Shown here piece by piece: positions 1 through 7,278 of a stretch of DNA of 16,092 nt (position 1 is its first letter; every line of letters begins with the position of its first letter). The stretch spans positions 1 to 16,092 of the forward strand of contig JAEOSY010000606.1 in the NCBI GenBank assembly GCA_016840125.1. Direction: 5' to 3'. The position numbers were made by a program, and so were the translations under genes. This DNA comes from Candidatus Helarchaeota archaeon. Its GTDB lineage: Archaea; Asgardarchaeota; Lokiarchaeia; Helarchaeales; HEL-GB-A. The notes beneath the pieces are model-generated. The model ran no database searches and had not been told where the DNA came from. It was given only the letters and a program-made list of their open reading frames with translations.

Positions 1-309
1 AGATATTTGTTTCTGCTCTTCTAAATGACGCTTTTCTTGTTCTTCCTCTATTTTAGCCAAGACCTCATTTAAAGGGACAGCTTTATATTTGGACGCCCGA
101 GGCTTAGCGGGAACATCCACATATCCTTTATCATTCAAGCGATTTAACATTGTGTAAACTATATACCTATCGATACCCGTATCCTTGCTGATATCACTTC
201 CACCCGAAGGACCATGAGTGATCAATGCTAGATACACATCTCTTTCTTTTTTTTTCAGCGGTAACCGATCTAGTATCGCTATAAGGTCGTCATCTTGTGA
301 CAAGATCAT
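1..309 (-). CDS. TrmB-like winged-helix transcriptional regulator (3' end outside window)
   Basis: This is the first 103 residues of a DNA-binding regulator; the reading frame stays open to the window edge, so the C-terminus is missing. Residues about 8-75 follow the archaeal TrmB-type winged helix-turn-helix pattern: a first helix ending in a Lys/Arg-rich turn and VYLALITHGP, then a recognition-helix region SDISKDTGIDRYIVYTMLNRL, read in two parts as SDISKDTGI and DRYIVYTMLNRL, then a wing KGYVDV with a basic PRASKYKAVP segment. A Glu/Lys-rich helix, probably a coiled-coil dimer linker, begins at about residue 80. TrmB proteins sense sugars or other ligands, but the ligand domain is not visible here, so the effector is unknown. 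The ATG lies about 24 bases from a TATA-like box, suggesting a leaderless mRNA. It is divergent from the large operon and shares its operator-rich gap, so it may regulate both. MarR- or ArsR-like winged helices are alternatives. Confidence 0.8.
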   Translation of the reverse strand, partial: MILSQDDDLIAILDRLPLKKKERDVYLALITHGPSGGSDISKDTGIDRYIVYTMLNRLNDKGYVDVPAKPRASKYKAVPLNEVLAKIEEEQEKRHLEEQKQIS

Positions 310-327
310 CCCTTATGGAAAATACCA

Positions 328-340
328 ACTTTTATATGGA
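328..340 (-). promoter_or_regulatory. TATA-like promoter of the regulator gene
   Basis: On the minus strand, ATATAAAA (337 down to 330) is centred about 24-25 bases upstream of the regulator ATG at 309. This is close to the usual archaeal TATA-to-start distance and suggests a leaderless transcript. The expected TFB-recognition (BRE) position just upstream overlaps the first palindrome at 341-363. Confidence 0.5.
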
Positions 341-383
341 TTAGTAGACAATTTGTTTACTAATAATACATTAGTATACTAAT
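341..383. promoter_or_regulatory. Paired palindromic operators sharing a TTAGTA half-site
   Basis: Four copies of one hexamer occur in 43 bases. TTAGTA at 341-346 pairs with TACTAA at 358-363, with 11 bases between. The inverted match extends to 10 of 11 bases on each side. TTAGTA at 371-376 abuts TACTAA at 377-382, and the perfect palindrome extends over 370-383. Each palindrome lies against the BRE/TATA region of one of the two divergent promoters. The placement suggests binding sites for a dimeric regulator, most simply the adjacent TrmB-like protein. That assignment is inference. Confidence 0.55.
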
Positions 384-388
384 TTAAA

Positions 389-398
389 CTTTTATAGG
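389..398 (+). promoter_or_regulatory. TATA-like promoter of the large operon
   Basis: TTTTATA at 390-396 is centred about 23 bases before the ATG at 416, so transcription would start at or very near the start codon. The second palindrome ends at 383, directly upstream of the expected BRE, so a bound regulator could block TFB/TBP. A weak GGGTG at 403-407 could act as a ribosome site if the start point were further upstream. Confidence 0.5.
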
Positions 399-415
399 TT
401 TAGGGTGTTTTTGTT

Positions 416-3400
416 ATGGCTGCAGCTCCCGGCGCTGTCACGGTCCAGAAGGGCGTGGCTTGGAAAACTATTTTAATTATCGTTTTATTAATCGCAGGAT
501 TATCAATTCTGGCAGCATTGCCATTATCCTTTTTCTTTAATGGGAATATGGGGAATTGGTTTGGAAATGTCCCATTAGGTGTTATGCCTCCGATTGACCC
601 GCCCGACATTCCACCCCCACCCCCGCCTGAAGGCGAGTGGCAAATCCCTGATATTAGTATGAATGGTTCATTACCCGATGGCTGGGAGAATTGGACCTTA
701 CCAGATGGGTTCACATTACCGGATGGCTTCAATGGGAGTCTCCCGGAGGGGGAAATCCCCTGGTGGCTGGCAGCTGGTGCCGTCGCGGGTGCAATGCTCA
801 CAGGAAATGGTACACTTCCTGGTGGCGGCGAGATTGGAGGACTGCCAGGCATGGGCGGTAATATGGGTGGTGGACTTGGTCCTTTTGGATCCGGGACGAC
901 AGTAGTCTATGTAAGTACCGGTCAACCATGGAGTTATTGGAGGTTAGGTGCGTACGATTATTTCGAAGGAACTTATTGGTTAATAACAGATAATGCCACA
1001 AGCTCCTATACTACAGATAGCACTCCCGGCACTACTTATACAGTAGTTATACAAACCACGTTTACACAAGCGGGGTATGGAACTTTACCATTGCCCAGTC
1101 TCTGGAATCGCCCCATGATTAGGCCGGGGTTGCAAGTTTTTGATCTGACATGGTCCCCAGCAATTAATGTGACCTGGACATTATTGGAGGATCAGTATGG
1201 TACTATCCATTGGAATGCCTCAATTGGGATTCCAGGCACATACTTCATTACCTATGATGTTACTTTTGATAATACAGTGAGTGTGGGAGGCATCGAATCG
1301 AATGTATATTCGCAATCACCAATGACTTCTTCAACGATAGCTCCTCCGGATGGGTATGATTATCTACAAGCACCGGATTTGTCAGCCTATCCTCAGGTTG
1401 TGGCAGATATGCAAGCATTGGCTAATAATCCCGCCCTTGCCTCGAATAATACCCTAGAAGTGGCACTAGCGGTTATGGAATACTTTAAAACACGGTGGTA
1501 CTGGACTCCAGCGCGAACTATTATCCCTGGGGCTGAGTTCGACCCCGGCTTTCTCATCAACAATGGATATGGGGTTTCTCACGACTTCGCCTCGAATTAT
1601 GTGATGTATTTACGGTCTCTGAATATCTCGGCGCGATTGATCTGGGGTGGCGTGGGTTATCAAGATCTTTCCCCGATCCCAGGATTCCGTAAACTCTCTC
1701 ATAGCCATTTCTGGGCGGAAGTGTGGATTCCTAACGCAACTAATACGGGTGGGGAATGGTTACAAATTGATCCCTCTCCACTCCCCCCAGTCATGTGGCA
1801 ACCAGATCTGTCCACTGAACCCCCAGGTCCTCTGATTCAGATAGATCCAAGAAGAAGCGATGCACGGGTAGAAACTTCGCACTATACAATGTTCCTTACA
1901 TCCAGTGTCTCACCTGATATCCCCCAAAACCGCCTTACCGATACATTTGATTTCACTGCATCTCTCACCCGAGATGGTCAGGTGATTACCGAGACATGGT
2001 TGAAGGACCAAGTTAATTACACGTTTGCAGATGTAACAGATAATATAGTTTTGGGAACCACAACGGGTACGTATGCCAATCATAATTTCAGTGCTACTGC
2101 CACCGCAGGACCACATCGATTCAATGCATCCTTTTTCGCAGTTCAAAATGAGACAATCGTAACCTGTAATGGGACAACAAATATTGGCATAATCTCCCTC
2201 AATCCAAATTCAATACTGAGAGGATCAGGAGATGAGTTTTATGTGAATGCAAATATCTCTGATGCTTCGAATGGCAACCCAATAGCTGACGTTGAGCTGC
2301 AGGGACATATCATTGAAATAAATGAGAATTTGACCGATAACTTCGGGCAGCAATTGACGGACCAGAATGGCGAGGTGTATTCCAGCTATAGCTTCCCGAG
2401 CACCCAGTCGGAGGGAGTCTATAATTTCACAATGCGATTTAATGGCACCTATATAGTCGACTATCCAGATCCCTATCCGGATTATCGGGTGACAGTTCCA
2501 GGGAGCGCTTCGCAAAGTCCAAACGAAACGATAATCGTGACAGCGACGCTCTATCTTAACCTCACAAGCCTGAGCAATCCAATTCTGCCTCGCGCACATA
2601 ATGTTGAATTCAGTGGGTACCTCACCTTTGATAATCTCACAGGTATTTCTGGGGGTGTGGTTACCGTCTGGTTAGCAAATTCTACGGGAACCTATAATAT
2701 TTGTGCGGATGCTGCTGATGCAAGTGGATTTTACCAGGGATTTTATAATATTCAAGAAGCCTATAATGATGTTGCAGACAATAACGATGTACGAATTTGG
2801 GCTAATTTTACAGCAGTTTATGGGAATGCTACAACTAATCCTAGTACAACTTACAATATACGATGCACAAATCAGACTAATATTACACTTAATACAGATT
2901 TAGGAGGTTATCCTTATGTCAATCGTGGTTCGACCTCAATTCATGTGTGGGGATCACTGACCGATCAGCTCGGGGTGGCTAGTACTGCAGGACAGGAAGT
3001 GACCATTTTCATCTTTGAAACCATGCAGTTTATAACAAATGTCACAACGGATTCAAGTGGTAATTACGATACTTATATCCAGATTCCTACCTCGCATCCA
3101 TTGGGCGTTTATAATCTCTCAGCAGGCTTCGCAGGTACATGGTATTTTGGTGCAAATAGTATCTACGTTTCACCAAGCCAAAGCTTGGCTCCATGGAACT
3201 CGTCCTTTGAGACCATTATCGTAGCTTCAACATTTTTAACTAAAGACACAAATCCGTCCAATATAGGAAGGAATGTAGCACCGGATCCCATCATTGCAGG
3301 AGACCCTGTAAATGTTTCAGGATATCTTCTCTTTGAGAACGGGACTGGTTTCGCCTCTCAATTAGTTGATGGATGGTGGATTGAGCTAGATGGCACGGAA

Positions 3401-5011
3401 ACGTACATGGGTAACGGTACTACAGATTCCTTAGGCTTTTATTCCATAATTTATATTACCAGCGTCACTCAACCTATGAATGTTAATATAAAGGTGAATT
3501 ATACTGCAGGTTCGCTGCTAACTAGCTTTCTTTTAAATGCCTCAGCGGCTGTGGATCCTGATGTGGTGTGGGCGGTAAACGTTTCAATTAATTCAGTTGC
3601 ACCCTATGAAGTACTTAGAGGTCAGACCCTAGTTTTTATTCAAGGGCAAATTGTGGAAAAACATGGTTATAGTGTCCCAAATGAACAAATGTACATAACA
3701 TTCAATAACGCAACGGTTCGAGATCAAAATAGTATTCTTGTAGCAAATACTACGGACGCTACAGGAAATTTCCAAGCAAGTTTTGTGCTTCCAAATAATT
3801 ATCCCCTAAATAATTACACAGTAGGCGCTGATTTCACCAATACTTCATTCATTCTTAATAGCGTACAGCCAGATTACGTTGAAGTGAATACCACCACACA
3901 AGTTGTGGGATTAACCATAGATAGAACGGGATTAGTAAATGAGAATATTACACTTTCAGGGAGACTTGTTGATAATTTGGGGCAAAACATGGCAGGAATT
4001 ATCAATATCACAATAGATCATACCAGTTATAGTTATAATTGGACACAGTATGTTACCGGTAGCTTTGCTTTACCAATGTACCTAGATGACTTTTACGTTG
4101 ATCCTGGAGACCATACCTTTTCAATATTCCATAATGGATCGGACCTGACTAATCCTTCGAATATTGCCCAAATTGTGTGGAATGTTCCGGAAGGGGCTGA
4201 TTTAGTAATCTCCACTATTGCAGGTAAGTCGGATCTCACCAATCTTACACTGAATGGAGGATCTGTTGTTACAATTGTAGGGATCCTTGATGATAACGCG
4301 TCCATCTCGGCAATCCGCAACAGGTTAGTGAATATCTACTATAATAGCACATTACTTGGATCAGGCAGCACTGATTCAGCTGGACAATATAGCATCGATA
4401 TTCAGCTCCCGGCGATCGCGGGAAATACCTCAATTTATGCTACTTTTACAGCAAATGGTTCAATCTTCATTTCTCAGAATATATCTGTTAATGTAATAAT
4501 ACCCCCAGGTCTCGGGGATTATTTCCTCGAGTATTTACCTTGGATTATCGGTATCATAGCAGGTATTATTAGCGTCGTATTAGCACGTTCCTTATTGATG
4601 AGACGTAAAAAAGTCGCGAAAGAGAAACTGAGGAAATTTAAAGGAATTGATTTTGATGGCTTAAAAGTTCAACTAGAGGCCCTTTATGAGGGAAAACGGT
4701 ACAAAGAAGGGATAATTTATGCGTATTATTCCTTTTTGAAGTTAATGCAAACGTATTTTGATAGCCCTAAACCACCCCATCAAACGGCTCGCGATTATGC
4801 AATGAAAGTTGCAGTAAAAAAAACCAAGCTTCCACCCACCATGATTTACCCATTCACAAGTTTATTTGAGGATGCACGCTACGGATATCAGGCAATCACT
4901 GAAAATCAATATAAGGAAGCGGTAGAATTATTCTTGAGTCTACACGATCGAATCATGCAAACTCCACGTCACATGGTAAAGGAAGCCAGTTCCAAGCCGA
5001 TCGGAGATTAA
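416..5011 (+). CDS. Giant membrane-anchored TgpA-type transglutaminase-like protein with Ig-like repeats and C-terminal DUF4129-like domain
   Basis: This 1531-residue protein starts with a signal-anchor helix (about residues 18-41), followed by a Pro/Gly-rich stretch. YWRL..YDYFEGTYW near residue 175 resembles the segment preceding the core in TgpA-family proteins. The transglutaminase-like core spans about 345-460. It keeps His431 (HFWAEVW) and Asp452 (WLQIDPSP), but the Cys of the usual GxCxxFA motif is Ser388 (GVSHDFA). A beta-rich region and about seven Ig-like units of 105-130 residues follow, starting near 595, 723, 835, 958, 1065, 1171 and 1279. All are rich in N-x-S/T sequons. A membrane helix (about 1372-1395), a basic stop-transfer stretch and a cytoplasmic DUF4129-like domain (about 1405-1515) end the protein. 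The predicted bulk is therefore outside the cell. Bacterial TgpA usually has a multi-helix N-terminal membrane domain; here one helix replaces it. It may be a pseudoenzyme or an adhesin. First gene of the operon. Confidence 0.85.
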   Translation: MAAAPGAVTVQKGVAWKTILIIVLLIAGLSILAALPLSFFFNGNMGNWFGNVPLGVMPPIDPPDIPPPPPPEGEWQIPDISMNGSLPDGWENWTLPDGFTLPDGFNGSLPEGEIPWWLAAGAVAGAMLTGNGTLPGGGEIGGLPGMGGNMGGGLGPFGSGTTVVYVSTGQPWSYWRLGAYDYFEGTYWLITDNATSSYTTDSTPGTTYTVVIQTTFTQAGYGTLPLPSLWNRPMIRPGLQVFDLTWSPAINVTWTLLEDQYGTIHWNASIGIPGTYFITYDVTFDNTVSVGGIESNVYSQSPMTSSTIAPPDGYDYLQAPDLSAYPQVVADMQALANNPALASNNTLEVALAVMEYFKTRWYWTPARTIIPGAEFDPGFLINNGYGVSHDFASNYVMYLRSLNISARLIWGGVGYQDLSPIPGFRKLSHSHFWAEVWIPNATNTGGEWLQIDPSPLPPVMWQPDLSTEPPGPLIQIDPRRSDARVETSHYTMFLTSSVSPDIPQNRLTDTFDFTASLTRDGQVITETWLKDQVNYTFADVTDNIVLGTTTGTYANHNFSATATAGPHRFNASFFAVQNETIVTCNGTTNIGIISLNPNSILRGSGDEFYVNANISDASNGNPIADVELQGHIIEINENLTDNFGQQLTDQNGEVYSSYSFPSTQSEGVYNFTMRFNGTYIVDYPDPYPDYRVTVPGSASQSPNETIIVTATLYLNLTSLSNPILPRAHNVEFSGYLTFDNLTGISGGVVTVWLANSTGTYNICADAADASGFYQGFYNIQEAYNDVADNNDVRIWANFTAVYGNATTNPSTTYNIRCTNQTNITLNTDLGGYPYVNRGSTSIHVWGSLTDQLGVASTAGQEVTIFIFETMQFITNVTTDSSGNYDTYIQIPTSHPLGVYNLSAGFAGTWYFGANSIYVSPSQSLAPWNSSFETIIVASTFLTKDTNPSNIGRNVAPDPIIAGDPVNVSGYLLFENGTGFASQLVDGWWIELDGTETYMGNGTTDSLGFYSIIYITSVTQPMNVNIKVNYTAGSLLTSFLLNASAAVDPDVVWAVNVSINSVAPYEVLRGQTLVFIQGQIVEKHGYSVPNEQMYITFNNATVRDQNSILVANTTDATGNFQASFVLPNNYPLNNYTVGADFTNTSFILNSVQPDYVEVNTTTQVVGLTIDRTGLVNENITLSGRLVDNLGQNMAGIINITIDHTSYSYNWTQYVTGSFALPMYLDDFYVDPGDHTFSIFHNGSDLTNPSNIAQIVWNVPEGADLVISTIAGKSDLTNLTLNGGSVVTIVGILDDNASISAIRNRLVNIYYNSTLLGSGSTDSAGQYSIDIQLPAIAGNTSIYATFTANGSIFISQNISVNVIIPPGLGDYFLEYLPWIIGIIAGIISVVLARSLLMRRKKVAKEKLRKFKGIDFDGLKVQLEALYEGKRYKEGIIYAYYSFLKLMQTYFDSPKPPHQTARDYAMKVAVKKTKLPPTMIYPFTSLFEDARYGYQAITENQYKEAVELFLSLHDRIMQTPRHMVKEASSKPIGD
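662..757 (+). repeat. LPDG-type short repeats in the Pro/Gly-rich linker
   Basis: Starting at residue 83, the protein reads four nearby copies of a short unit: SLPDGW, TLPDGF, TLPDGF, SLPEGE. Two copies are preceded by Asn-Gly. The DNA copies differ at third positions, so the repeats are not a very recent duplication. They follow a run of six prolines and precede a Gly/Met-rich segment. The likely role is a flexible stalk lifting the ectodomain off the membrane. Confidence 0.5.
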
Positions 5012-5038
5012 AAACAACATACTTTTTAATAAGGTCAC

Positions 5039-5054
5039 ATTAAATATATTATAA
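5039..5054 (+). promoter_or_regulatory. Possible internal promoter before the DUF4129-like gene
   Basis: The 81-base gap after the giant gene is the largest in the operon. It holds an A/T-only run centred on AATATATTATAA, about 45 bases before the ATG at 5093. A start about 25 bases downstream would leave a short leader containing GGAAAGG, a weak ribosome-binding site. The five downstream genes could therefore be made without the giant protein. In AT-rich DNA such boxes also arise by chance. Confidence 0.3.
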
Positions 5055-5092
5055 TTCAATAAGCCAAATTTTGAAGATGGAAAGGTATTATT

Positions 5093-5473
5093 ATGTCACA
5101 AACAAGGAAAAAAAAGAAGAAGAAAGGCAAGAAAACTAAATTTCAGGGCATTAACTTAGACTTTATTAAAACAAAGCTTACATCGCTTCAACAGGGTAAT
5201 CGATTCCAAGAAGCTATTATCTATGCGTATTATAATTACCTGCAACTAGTGCAGGGGTTTTACAACGTAGCTCGGCGACCGAGCCAGACAGCTCGCGAAT
5301 ATGCGATGGCTCTAGTTAAGCAAGTGAAATTACCGCCAACACAGATATACCCTTTTACGACTTTGTTTGAGGAAGCGCGATTCGGGAAGCAAGCCATGAA
5401 TGCAAGTCAATATAATGAAGCCCTACAGTTGTTCTTGGGTCTTCATGACAGGATAATGGGAGGCTCAAAATAG
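5093..5473 (+). CDS. Stand-alone DUF4129-like domain protein, duplicate of the giant protein's C-terminus
   Basis: This 126-residue protein is essentially a single helical DUF4129-like domain (about residues 18-123). It matches the C-terminus of the preceding protein at about 60 of 107 aligned positions by eye. Shared blocks include IIYAYY, QTARxYAM, KLPPT.IYPFT.LFE.AR and LHDRIM. It lacks any membrane helix. The N-terminus instead carries a Lys-rich tract (residues 5-17) where the giant protein has its basic post-membrane segment, so it could bind the membrane surface or a nucleic acid. DUF4129 has no established activity; it is common at the C-terminus of transglutaminase-like proteins near MoxR genes. 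The protein probably works in the cytoplasm as a partner, competitor or soluble subunit of the same complex. The next gene starts one base after its stop. Confidence 0.8.
   Translation: MSQTRKKKKKKGKKTKFQGINLDFIKTKLTSLQQGNRFQEAIIYAYYNYLQLVQGFYNVARRPSQTAREYAMALVKQVKLPPTQIYPFTTLFEEARFGKQAMNASQYNEALQLFLGLHDRIMGGSK
5458..5463 (+). promoter_or_regulatory. Ribosome-binding site supporting a TTG start
   Basis: GGGAGG inside the last codons of the DUF4129-like gene lies 11 bases before TTG at 5475. No ATG or GTG occurs in that frame between the upstream in-frame stop at 5454 and 5475. TTG is therefore the first usable start, and translation is probably coupled to the upstream gene. Confidence 0.5.
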
Positions 5474-5474
5474 T

Positions 5475-7205
5475 TTGGCAGCAGGGGCGCCTCCGCCGCC
5501 TAGTGGGTCAGGGAAAGGGGCGCAAGCTCAAAAGCAACCCCCACCTCCACCATCAAAAAAGAAAATAAGACCCCCTACTCGTAAACCTGCAGAAAAGCCT
5601 AAGCTTCCACCCCTCAAGAAAAAGGGGAAGGGAAAGATTTGGGCAGGGTTAATTGGAATTATCCTTGGGATTATTCTCATAATTGCGCTCCAGGGGATGA
5701 GCTTTCTCCCATTCATTGGAGTGCTTGTTATATTAATCGCAGTCTATTTACTGTATAAAGGTCTAACGGATGTTGATAAAGTTTTAGTCCCCGAAAAAAT
5801 AACGGTTGGGGCAAAAACAAAGACTAAGATGGTCTATAAACCTAAAAAGACCTTAAATAAAGGAGCCATTTTCATTTTTATTGTTTTCATTTTCTTTGCC
5901 CTACCAATTTTTTTAACACTTTTCCAATTTGGTAACGTGTCAGATCAACCTTATTCAGTATACAATACAGGGGATGGGGGTTGTTCGAAGTTTCGAGAAA
6001 ATATAGAGGGGATGGGGTACGAAACTTCGGCGGTGATTTCATCTTATGCGGAATTAACGAAGTTTCCAGATGATTATCCCTTAAACCGTACAGTTTTATT
6101 TGTCATCGGTCCGAAATCCTTATTCTTTCCAACAGATCTCTTTCACTTACAAGCTTTATTAGATGCAGGGGGAAAATTAGTTATCCTTCAAGATATGGGA
6201 ACAGCGAATGAAGGCTTGATGTTTCTCGGAATCTTTGATTTTCTGGGTGCCATTCTTGGCAGTATACCTAGTGGATATGCGAACATGTTTGACTTACCCT
6301 TTCAAGATGGGTATCTCTGTGATGGTCCAGGGGGAACCGATAGTGCAGCTATTGACGTCACCTTAACTATAGCCGGAGGGTCTTATAATGTCCGGTTTTG
6401 GACTGTGAGCCCTATTGCCGGTGGCACTTCCTTCTATTCAACAGTGGATTTCACCGCAGCAAGCGTTTGGTTGGACCTTAATAAAAATTTTAATCAGGAT
6501 CCAGAGGATGTCACAGCAGGAGGGGGATATGCAGTTACTGCGAGTAATGGAAACATAGTTTTAATTAGTGATCCGGATATTTTAACGAACCTTCTTATAA
6601 ACGACGTTGGAGTTGATAATTCGGATTTTGCAAATGAGCTAGTTAAATCTATGACTGGGGGAGGTATTGACACAAGTTGGAAGATATTATTTGATGAAGC
6701 TCACCAGGTAAAGCAAGGATATAGTGGTGCGTTTTATTTTGGCACCATCATTGCAATTGAAGATTTTCTTTTACTTAGTTGGTTATTTGCGCCACTTGGA
6801 CCCTACTTAGCATTCAGGATAACCAAGAAATTTATTCCTAAAGCTGAAAAACCTGAAAAGGTAAAACTAAGTAGAGTGAAGCGGGAAGGTGAATCACTCT
6901 ATACCAAACGACTGAATTGGTTTAAACGTCGCCGCCGTTATGAGAAAGCCCTAGCTTTACTATACAGGCGACTGAAGAGATCCCTCACCAAAACTCTGAA
7001 TGTCAAAGGATTTGATAAAGAAGAAGTAATTGGTATAATTTTAAATAATTATCCTGAGGGAGACGTCGATGAAAAGCGTGTCGTGAAAGCTTTTGAAAAT
7101 TTTGAAGAAGTGGAAAAAGGAAGACGCGTACCATACCAAGAAGAGTTTATGAAAATCTTTTTAGAGATGCAATGGATTTCTGATCTAGCAGCTCCTAGAC
7201 AGTAA
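5475..7205 (+). CDS. DUF4350-like membrane protein
   Basis: The 576-residue protein begins at TTG. The first 54 residues are rich in Pro and Lys and probably cytoplasmic. Hydrophobic helices follow at about 55-97 (one hairpin) and 130-152. An extracytoplasmic alpha/beta domain at about 155-412 resembles DUF4350. It has a strand VLFVIG, then ALLDAGGKLVILQD, a late IVLISDPDILTNLL followed by VDNSDFANELV, and an acidic end ILFDEAHQ (Asp407, Glu408, His410). DUF4350 looks like a degenerate Rossmann-like or glutamine-amidotransferase-like fold; no catalytic activity is established. A final helix at about 425-447 leads to a basic, helical cytoplasmic tail of about 125 residues, longer than I would expect for the family. 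DUF4350 genes commonly sit beside MoxR and DUF58 genes, as here. It is probably a membrane subunit of the same assembly. Confidence 0.75.
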   Translation: MAAGAPPPPSGSGKGAQAQKQPPPPPSKKKIRPPTRKPAEKPKLPPLKKKGKGKIWAGLIGIILGIILIIALQGMSFLPFIGVLVILIAVYLLYKGLTDVDKVLVPEKITVGAKTKTKMVYKPKKTLNKGAIFIFIVFIFFALPIFLTLFQFGNVSDQPYSVYNTGDGGCSKFRENIEGMGYETSAVISSYAELTKFPDDYPLNRTVLFVIGPKSLFFPTDLFHLQALLDAGGKLVILQDMGTANEGLMFLGIFDFLGAILGSIPSGYANMFDLPFQDGYLCDGPGGTDSAAIDVTLTIAGGSYNVRFWTVSPIAGGTSFYSTVDFTAASVWLDLNKNFNQDPEDVTAGGGYAVTASNGNIVLISDPDILTNLLINDVGVDNSDFANELVKSMTGGGIDTSWKILFDEAHQVKQGYSGAFYFGTIIAIEDFLLLSWLFAPLGPYLAFRITKKFIPKAEKPEKVKLSRVKREGESLYTKRLNWFKRRRRYEKALALLYRRLKRSLTKTLNVKGFDKEEVIGIILNNYPEGDVDEKRVVKAFENFEEVEKGRRVPYQEEFMKIFLEMQWISDLAAPRQ

Positions 7206-7269
7206 ATGTTAGAAAGGATTAAGAATTATGAAAATAAGTAAATAAAGGTAATGAGAAAAAGAAAAAAAA

Positions 7270-7274
7270 GTGAT
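7270..7274 (+). promoter_or_regulatory. Possible ribosome-binding site that decides the MoxR start
   Basis: GTGAT matches the 3' half of the archaeal GGAGGTGAT Shine-Dalgarno sequence, four bases before ATG at 7279. The same five bases contain an alternative in-frame GTG start at 7270, which has only a distant AAAGGT (7244-7249). I prefer the ATG. Confidence 0.35.
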
Positions 7275-7278
7275 TAAA

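Noticed and set aside
400..852. A 150-residue open frame on the minus strand opposite the start of the giant gene
   Set aside because: Its Pro/Gly/Ser-rich translation is the antisense of the Pro/Gly linker and LPDG repeats. It has no ribosome site, and the sense strand has clear domain matches.
1560..1600. A frameshift or alternative alignment that would restore a catalytic Cys in the transglutaminase-like core
   Set aside because: The frame reads smoothly through the motif and beyond, and there is no Cys codon nearby in this frame. Only a substitution at base 1578 would restore Cys.
2225..2599. A 124-residue open frame on the minus strand
   Set aside because: It lies wholly inside the Ig-repeat coding region, has no recognisable domain and no start signal. 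Treated as a shadow frame.
7206..7269. Short ATG frames and a purine-rich stretch between the DUF4350-like and MoxR genes
   Set aside because: The frame at 7206 encodes only 11 residues with no family features. The stretch looks like an ordinary A-rich leader; no hairpin or riboswitch was seen.
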